From Bacteroidetes bacterium OLB11 (GTDB taxonomy: Bacteria; Bacteroidota; Bacteroidia; Chitinophagales; Chitinophagaceae), in the NCBI GenBank assembly GCA_001567165.1, contig LNFQ01000056.1, positions 44,931-108,930 on the forward strand: a DNA stretch of 64,000 nt, read 5' to 3'. The translations under genes and the position numbers were made by a program. The notes beneath the pieces are model-generated. The model did no database searches. It was not told the DNA's origin and worked only from the letters and a program-made list of their open reading frames with translations. Shown here piece after piece: positions 59,726 through 64,000 of this stretch (within the stretch, counting starts at the first letter, position 1; each line of letters opens with the position of its first letter).

Positions 59726-61108
59726 ATGCAAGAAGTAGATGCACATATTGAACGAGTAAAAAAGCTGATTGAATTAGAAGCTCACGTCGAGCTGAAAGAG
59801 TTTATTAATGATATGAACATTTCAGATGTAGCAGAGCTTATTAATGAGTTTGTTCAATATACGCTATATCTATTTCAATTATTGGAATCACAAAGAGCAC
59901 TAGCTGTCTTTAGGATTTTAGATTTAAGCAATCAAGAGTTACTACTCAAAAGTTTACCTCCTAATATAAGGCTGAAAATTCTAAATGAACTCCCTCCTGA
60001 TGATAGAACGGCATTGTTGAGTGAATTACACAGCAATGCAGTAAAAGATATTATTAAAGACTTAAATCCAGAGGAGCGAAAAATTACCTTATCCCTTTTA
60101 GGTTATCCAGAAGAAAGTATAGGAAGGTTGATGACTCCTGATTTTATTGATGTAAGATTAGATTGGACTGTTGAGCAAGTGTTGACCTACATTCGTGATT
60201 ATGGAAAACGATCCGAAACAATTGATGTAATTTATGTAACGGATGAAAATGGAAAATTGATTGATGATGTACGAATCAGAAATATTTTATTGGTTGACCC
60301 CAAATCAACTAAAGTGGAAGATTTGATAGATGGAAGATATATTTCGCTCAATGTAAATGATGATCAAAAAGAAACAGTCAATGTGTTTCAAATGAATAAT
60401 AGAGTGGCTTTACCAGTGGTGGACGATACCAATATTCTTTTAGGAATCGTAACCATTGATGACGTTCTTTGGGTGGCAGAAGAAGAATATACTGAAGACA
60501 TTCAAAGAATCGGAGGGACTGAAGCCTTAGATGAGCCTTATTTAGATATATCATTGATGGAGCTTTACAAAAAACGAATTGTTTGGTTGATTATATTATT
60601 CTTAGGAGAGCTACTCACCATATCAGCCATGTCTAATTTTGAAAGTGAAATTTCGAAGGTGGTCATCCTAGCAACATTTATTCCACTAATCATTTCTAGT
60701 GGAGGAAATAGTGGCTCACAGGCTGCAACACTGATTATACAAGCGATGGCTCTAGATGAAATTTCAATTAGAGATTGGTGGAGAATTATGAAAAGAGAAA
60801 TTAAATCAGGACTTTTGCTCGGTGGAACATTGAGCATTATCAGTTTTACTATTATCAATATTTGGCATTTTTTCTCGCCGGTTTTTGGAGATCATCATTG
60901 GCGAATAGCATTCGTTGTGGGTTCTTCATTAATAGGTGTTGTGTTGTGGGGAACTCTCATGGGCTCTATGCTACCCTTGTTGCTCAAAAGACTAGGTGCA
61001 GACCCTGCCGCATCATCAACTCCTTTTGTGGCAACGCTTTGTGATGTGACTGGACTGATTATTTATTTTAGTTTTGCACTATTCTTTTTGCGTGGAGTTC
61101 TTCTATAA
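59726..61108 (+). CDS. mgtE: Magnesium transporter MgtE (copy 2)
   Basis: A 460-residue MgtE with the N-terminal helical domain (about 1-130), a CBS pair (about 135-255) and five C-terminal membrane helices. The pore motif PLIISSGGNSGSQAATLIIQ is intact, and the last helix has PFVATLCDVTGLIIYFSFAL. It resembles copy 1 (21434) along the full length: VILATFIPLIISSGG here against VLALFVPLIISSGG there. The N-terminal domain differs more, lacking the short start of copy 1. Two copies may differ in Mg2+ gating or in metal choice. It has its own transcript, following a terminator. Confidence 0.95.
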   Translation: MQEVDAHIERVKKLIELEAHVELKEFINDMNISDVAELINEFVQYTLYLFQLLESQRALAVFRILDLSNQELLLKSLPPNIRLKILNELPPDDRTALLSELHSNAVKDIIKDLNPEERKITLSLLGYPEESIGRLMTPDFIDVRLDWTVEQVLTYIRDYGKRSETIDVIYVTDENGKLIDDVRIRNILLVDPKSTKVEDLIDGRYISLNVNDDQKETVNVFQMNNRVALPVVDDTNILLGIVTIDDVLWVAEEEYTEDIQRIGGTEALDEPYLDISLMELYKKRIVWLIILFLGELLTISAMSNFESEISKVVILATFIPLIISSGGNSGSQAATLIIQAMALDEISIRDWWRIMKREIKSGLLLGGTLSIISFTIINIWHFFSPVFGDHHWRIAFVVGSSLIGVVLWGTLMGSMLPLLLKRLGADPAASSTPFVATLCDVTGLIIYFSFALFFLRGVLL

Positions 61109-61121
61109 TGAAATAAATTTA

Positions 61122-61129
61122 TACTTTTG
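61122..61129 (+). promoter_or_regulatory. -7 box upstream of the 3-hydroxyacyl-CoA dehydrogenase gene
   Basis: TACTTTTG fits TAnnTTTG and lies 22 bases before ATG 61152. Confidence 0.48.
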
Positions 61130-61151
61130 AAAATATTTAAAACTAAAAAAA

Positions 61152-62297
61152 ATGACAGTAGGAATTATTGGATGTGGCACGATGGGAGCGGGTATAGCTC
61201 AAGTGGCTGCTACATTTAAGAATAAAGTAATTGTGGTTGATACGAACGAGGATGCACTTAATAAAGCAAATTCTAATTTGCAAGAAACACTTCAAAAATT
61301 ACAACAAAAAGGAAAACTATCTGAAGAGAAAAGAAAAGAAATTATTGATAATATTCAATGGACAAGCGACTTTCATACTCTTCAAGATGCAGAACTTATC
61401 ATCGAAGCAATTATTGAAAATATAGATATCAAGCAAAAGGTATTTGCACAAATAGAATCAATCGTTAGTGAGAAATGTGTGTTGGCAACCAACACATCAT
61501 CGCTTTCAATCACATCAATTGCAGCTGCTTGTGCAAAACCACATCGAGTGATAGGGATTCATTTTTTCAATCCAGCTGCTATTATGCAACTTGTGGAAAT
61601 TATTCCAGCTTTGCAAACGGACTCTACCATTGTAGCTCATGCAAAATCGGTGATTGAAAGTTGGAACAAAGTCACTGTTATTGCAAAAGACACTCCGGGC
61701 TTTATTGTCAACCGCATTGCACGCCCTTTTTACAGCGAAGCAATTCGGATATATGAAGAAGGAATTGCTAGTATTGAAATGATTGATTTTTCTCTTAAAA
61801 AATATGGAGGATTTAAAATGGGACCTTTTGAGTTGATGGATTTGATAGGGCATGATGTGAATTATACGGTGACGGAAACCGTTTGGAAATCATTTTATTT
61901 TGATACAAAATATACGCCTTCTTTTAGTCAAAAAAGATTGGTTGAAGCAAAATGGTTTGGCAAAAAATCAGGTCGTGGTTTTTATCAATATACTAGTCAA
62001 AATGAACAAGTAAAGCAAGAAAATAATTATGATGAAACTGCTTGCAGGATAATTGTTAATAGGGTATTAGCAATGCTCATTCATGAAGCTGCCAACGCTT
62101 TATATTTAAATATTGCAACAAAACAAGACATTGAATTAGCCATGACTAAAGGGGTTAATTATCCAAAAGGATTATTGGAATGGGCCAACGAAATTGGCAT
62201 TGAAAATGTTAGAAAAACTTTAGATGATTTATATGAATATTACCATGAAGAACGTTATCGCTACTCACCTCTTTTAAAAACAATCAAACAATTTTAG
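61152..62297 (+). CDS. 3-hydroxyacyl-CoA dehydrogenase (PaaH-like)
   Basis: A 381-residue NAD-dependent dehydrogenase. The N-terminal Rossmann domain opens TVGIIGCGTMGAGIAQVAAT, with the Asp at the end of strand 2 (VVDTNED) selecting NAD. The catalytic domain has TNTSSLSITSIAAACAKPHR, IGIHFFNPAAIMQLVEIIP with the catalytic His and Asn-Pro, and TPGFIVNRIARPFYSEA. A second C-terminal helical domain (about 290-381) is present, as in PaaH/PaaC rather than in the short Hbd. The next gene is a PaaY-like hexapeptide protein, which supports phenylacetate or related CoA-thioester catabolism, although no other paa gene is visible. Confidence 0.9.
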   Translation: MTVGIIGCGTMGAGIAQVAATFKNKVIVVDTNEDALNKANSNLQETLQKLQQKGKLSEEKRKEIIDNIQWTSDFHTLQDAELIIEAIIENIDIKQKVFAQIESIVSEKCVLATNTSSLSITSIAAACAKPHRVIGIHFFNPAAIMQLVEIIPALQTDSTIVAHAKSVIESWNKVTVIAKDTPGFIVNRIARPFYSEAIRIYEEGIASIEMIDFSLKKYGGFKMGPFELMDLIGHDVNYTVTETVWKSFYFDTKYTPSFSQKRLVEAKWFGKKSGRGFYQYTSQNEQVKQENNYDETACRIIVNRVLAMLIHEAANALYLNIATKQDIELAMTKGVNYPKGLLEWANEIGIENVRKTLDDLYEYYHEERYRYSPLLKTIKQF

Positions 62298-62309
62298 AAA
62301 TAAAAAATT

Positions 62310-62906
62310 ATGATATTTGAGTATAAAGGAATCAAACCGGTCATTCATGAAAGTTCATTTGTGCATCCGCTTGCAAGCGTAACAGGGCATGTTTTGATAG
62401 GTAAAAATGTATATATTGGTCCGGGTGCTGCAATTCGAGGTGATTTTGGAAAAATTATTATTGATGACGGGTGTAATGTGCAAGAAAACTGCACTATTCA
62501 CATGTTTCCGGGAGTTACAGTTTTGTTGCAAGAAAATGCTCATATTGGTCATGGGGCTATTATTCACGGAGCTCAAATTGGAAAAAATTGCCTTGTGGGA
62601 ATGAACGCAGTATTGATGGATGATGTGATATTAGGAGATGAATGTATTGTGGGAGCTTTAGCTTTTATTAAAGCAAAAGAAAATATTCCAAGAAGGAGTT
62701 TGGTAGCTGGTAATCCTGCTAGAATTTTAAAAGAAGTAAGCGACGATATGATAAAATGGAAAACAGAAGGAACACAGATATATCAAAGGCTAGCGAATGA
62801 ATTACATACTGAGTTGAAAGAGTGCGAACCATTGAGAGATGCGTCTTTGCAAGTGGAACCTAGCTATGAAGAATATAAAATTTGGAAGGATAGCCAAACG
62901 AAATAA
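62310..62906 (+). CDS. Hexapeptide-repeat protein (PaaY / gamma-carbonic anhydrase-like)
   Basis: A 198-residue left-handed beta-helix protein. Hexapeptide turns run through about 10-150: VTGHVLIGKNVYIGPGAAIR, DGCNVQENCTIHMFPG, ENAHIGHGAIIHGAQIGKNC and GMNAVLMDDVILGDEC. Histidines at IHMFPG, HIGHG and IHG suit the three-His zinc site of gamma-class carbonic anhydrases. The end EYKIWKDSQ resembles PaaY, a thioesterase acting on hydroxylated CoA by-products of phenylacetate breakdown. It starts 12 bases after the dehydrogenase gene and converges on recR, with 6 bases between the stops. Confidence 0.88.
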   Translation: MIFEYKGIKPVIHESSFVHPLASVTGHVLIGKNVYIGPGAAIRGDFGKIIIDDGCNVQENCTIHMFPGVTVLLQENAHIGHGAIIHGAQIGKNCLVGMNAVLMDDVILGDECIVGALAFIKAKENIPRRSLVAGNPARILKEVSDDMIKWKTEGTQIYQRLANELHTELKECEPLRDASLQVEPSYEEYKIWKDSQTK

Positions 62907-62912
62907 AATTGC

Positions 62913-63537
62913 TTAGGATTGAGTGCTAACCACATTTTCCAAAGGAAGTCTGCTTATAAATGAACGTGCTAAAGTTAGTTCGTCGGTATATTCTAATTCG
63001 CCTCCAAATGCAACTCCTCTTGAAAGGGTCGTGATTTTAATAGGGGTGTCGTTTAATTTTTTTGCAATAAAATAAGTCGTTGTATCCCCTTCAATCGTTG
63101 GACTCAGTGCCATGATGAGTTCTTCTACTTTATCTATTTTAACACGCTCTATCAGCGATTGAATTTGAAGCATATCCGGCACAATACCATCAAGAGGAGA
63201 TATAACACCGCCTAAGACATGATAGGTGCCATTATACTGTTCCGTAGCCTCAATCGCCATTACATCTCTAATGGATTCAACGACACAAACCTGCTCTTTT
63301 TTTTCTTGCAGGAGATGAACACACTTTACACAAAACATGATCTGAAATATTAAAACATTTTGAGCAAAATTGGATTTCACTTCTAAGTCTTTTAATACTA
63401 TCTGCAAGTTGATTACTTTGAATTTCGTCTTGTTTTAATAAATGTAGTACAAACCGTAATGCCGTTTTTTTTCCGACACCAGGTAATTTTGCTAATTCAT
63501 TAACTGCATTTTCCAATAAAGAAGATGAAAATTTCAT
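62913..63537 (-). CDS. recR: Recombination mediator RecR, one frameshift
   Basis: About 207 residues after correction. From ATG 63537, [20 protein letters not shown] is the helix-hairpin-helix region, followed by the zinc finger [17 protein letters not shown]. One extra base in the T8 run 63297-63304 shifts the frame; removing it gives [20 protein letters not shown], entering the Toprim domain, with [40 protein letters not shown] and [20 protein letters not shown], the normal RecR end. RecR with RecO loads RecA at gaps. Loss of this gene would be surprising, so the indel is probably an assembly error. The gene upstream ends 6 bases before its ATG. Confidence 0.95.
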
Positions 63538-63543
63538 GAGCCA

Positions 63544-63780
63544 TTAATTTAAGCAAGAAACAAAAATAAATGGCTGGATAGTGTCACTCCGTAGGGCTGC
63601 TTTGATTTTGACGTAATGTCTTTTTTTAGTGTAATTGTGCAAATTGATAAGTTCACTGCAATGGGCAAGCTCCTCCTTTTCTTGCATAGTGCGTATGTAT
63701 TGATATAATTTATTAAAATCTTCTTCCGTTTGAAATAGAACGTTTGTTTTATGCAAGATGATATTGTTTCCTTTGGGCAT
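63544..63780 (-). CDS. Small protein of unknown function
   Basis: A 78-residue soluble protein (MPKGNNIILHKTNVLFQTEE ... PFIFVSCLN) with no signal peptide, no membrane segment and no motif that I know. Composition and codon use match the neighbours. It starts 1 base after the small lipoprotein gene ends and stops 6 bases before recR, so the three genes look like one transcript. The tight packing makes it likely to be real. Confidence 0.55.
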   Translation of the reverse strand: MPKGNNIILHKTNVLFQTEEDFNKLYQYIRTMQEKEELAHCSELINLHNYTKKRHYVKIKAALRSDTIQPFIFVSCLN

Positions 63781-63781
63781 T

Positions 63782-63916
63782 TTATTTGTTGAATTTTTTA
63801 GGTTTGTAATAATTTAAATTATTACCACAGCCACAACCTTTCTGACTTTTACAGCTACTTAAATAAACACTGCATATAAATAAGCCAATAAAAATAAAAA
63901 GTAGTTTTTTTGCCAT
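63782..63916 (-). CDS. Tiny Cys-rich lipoprotein
   Basis: A 44-residue protein from ATG 63916: a signal sequence MAKKLLFIFIGLFICSVYLS then SC, a lipobox-like LSSC at residues 19-22, and a 22-residue mature part KSQKGCGCGNNLNYYKPKKF with NK at the end. It contains a C-G-C pair just after the lipid anchor. A -7 box lies 28 bases upstream and the next gene follows directly. Similar tiny lipoproteins with a GCGC core are seen in Bacteroidota next to recR, in my memory, but the function is unknown. Confidence 0.62.
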   Translation of the reverse strand: MAKKLLFIFIGLFICSVYLSSCKSQKGCGCGNNLNYYKPKKFNK

Positions 63917-63944
63917 GATTTTTTATTTCATTCTTTGTAAAAAA

Positions 63945-63952
63945 CAAAGGTA
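63945..63952 (-). promoter_or_regulatory. -7 box of the lipoprotein-recR transcript
   Basis: On the minus strand TACCTTTG (63952 to 63945) fits TAnnTTTG and lies 28 bases before ATG 63916, indicating that the tiny lipoprotein gene is expressed and leads the recR transcript. Confidence 0.48.
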
Positions 63953-64000
63953 ACAATAAAACTGAATATTTGAGCATAAGAAAAAAAAATATTATTAAGT

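Noticed and set aside
62913..63537. Programmed ribosomal frameshift in recR and the other split genes
   Set aside because: The shifts occur in many unrelated genes, in both directions, and at runs without a shared slippery pattern or downstream structure. Assembly error explains all of them more simply.

Overview
The window is AT-rich DNA from a member of the Bacteroidota, most likely a gliding or surface-living relative of the Chitinophagales, Sphingobacteriales or Flavobacteriales. Evidence: type IX secretion system (T9SS) sorting domains of type A and type B, a SprE/PorW-like protein, SprB-like and SdrD-type adhesin repeats, TonB-dependent receptors with carboxypeptidase-like N-termini, Porin_10, DUF5777 and DUF2490 barrels, and the phylum-specific -7 box TAnnTTTG in front of about half of the transcription units. 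No rRNA, tRNA, CRISPR array, insertion sequence or prophage gene was found.

Layout. 1-4.0 kb: end of a surface polysaccharide locus (Wzx flippase, Wzz chain-length protein, Wzy/WaaL ligase). 4.0-7.0 kb: a LuxR-type response regulator, a secreted SUMF1-domain protein and a T9SS cargo with GGxGDG repeats. 7.0-14.1 kb: housekeeping and small exported proteins (rnr, lpxK, a MurC-like ligase, panB). 14.3-21.4 kb: the SprE/PorW-like protein, cytidine deaminase, purine nucleoside phosphorylase, a Porin_10 barrel. 21.4-29.1 kb: MgtE, M1 aminopeptidase, a secreted protein, an ABC-F ATPase. 29.1-32.2 kb: a divergent metal regulator (DtxR/MntR family) and TonB receptor sharing an operator-bearing promoter region. 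32.4-39.7 kb: an acyltransferase E2, lysS, a GH3-family protein, a dead DUF2490 gene, plsC, fmt. 39.7-41.9 kb: a four-gene operon (cytochrome-like lipoprotein, OB-fold protein, YceI, DUF5777). 42-47.4 kb: two divergent CotH-type secreted proteins and a hydrolase. 47.4-52.9 kb: TonB receptor, folP, glycosyltransferase, heptose-type kinase. 53.5-59.4 kb: a 1961-residue adhesin. 59.7-64 kb: a second MgtE, a 3-hydroxyacyl-CoA dehydrogenase with a hexapeptide protein, recR and two small genes.

How the genes connect. The SprE/PorW-like protein belongs to the secretion machine that would export at least four cargoes encoded here: the GGxGDG protein, both CotH proteins and the giant adhesin. Polysaccharide, adhesin and secretion genes together suggest a cell that invests in surface structures and matrix. 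The regulator/TonB receptor pair looks like a self-contained metal-uptake unit.

Caveat on quality. About nineteen single-base indels split otherwise intact genes, almost all in short homopolymers, including in core genes (recR, lpxK, rnr). This looks like residual long-read assembly error. I therefore give merged coordinates and the place of each break. The DUF2490 gene is different: it carries four in-frame stops as well as a frameshift and appears genuinely dead.
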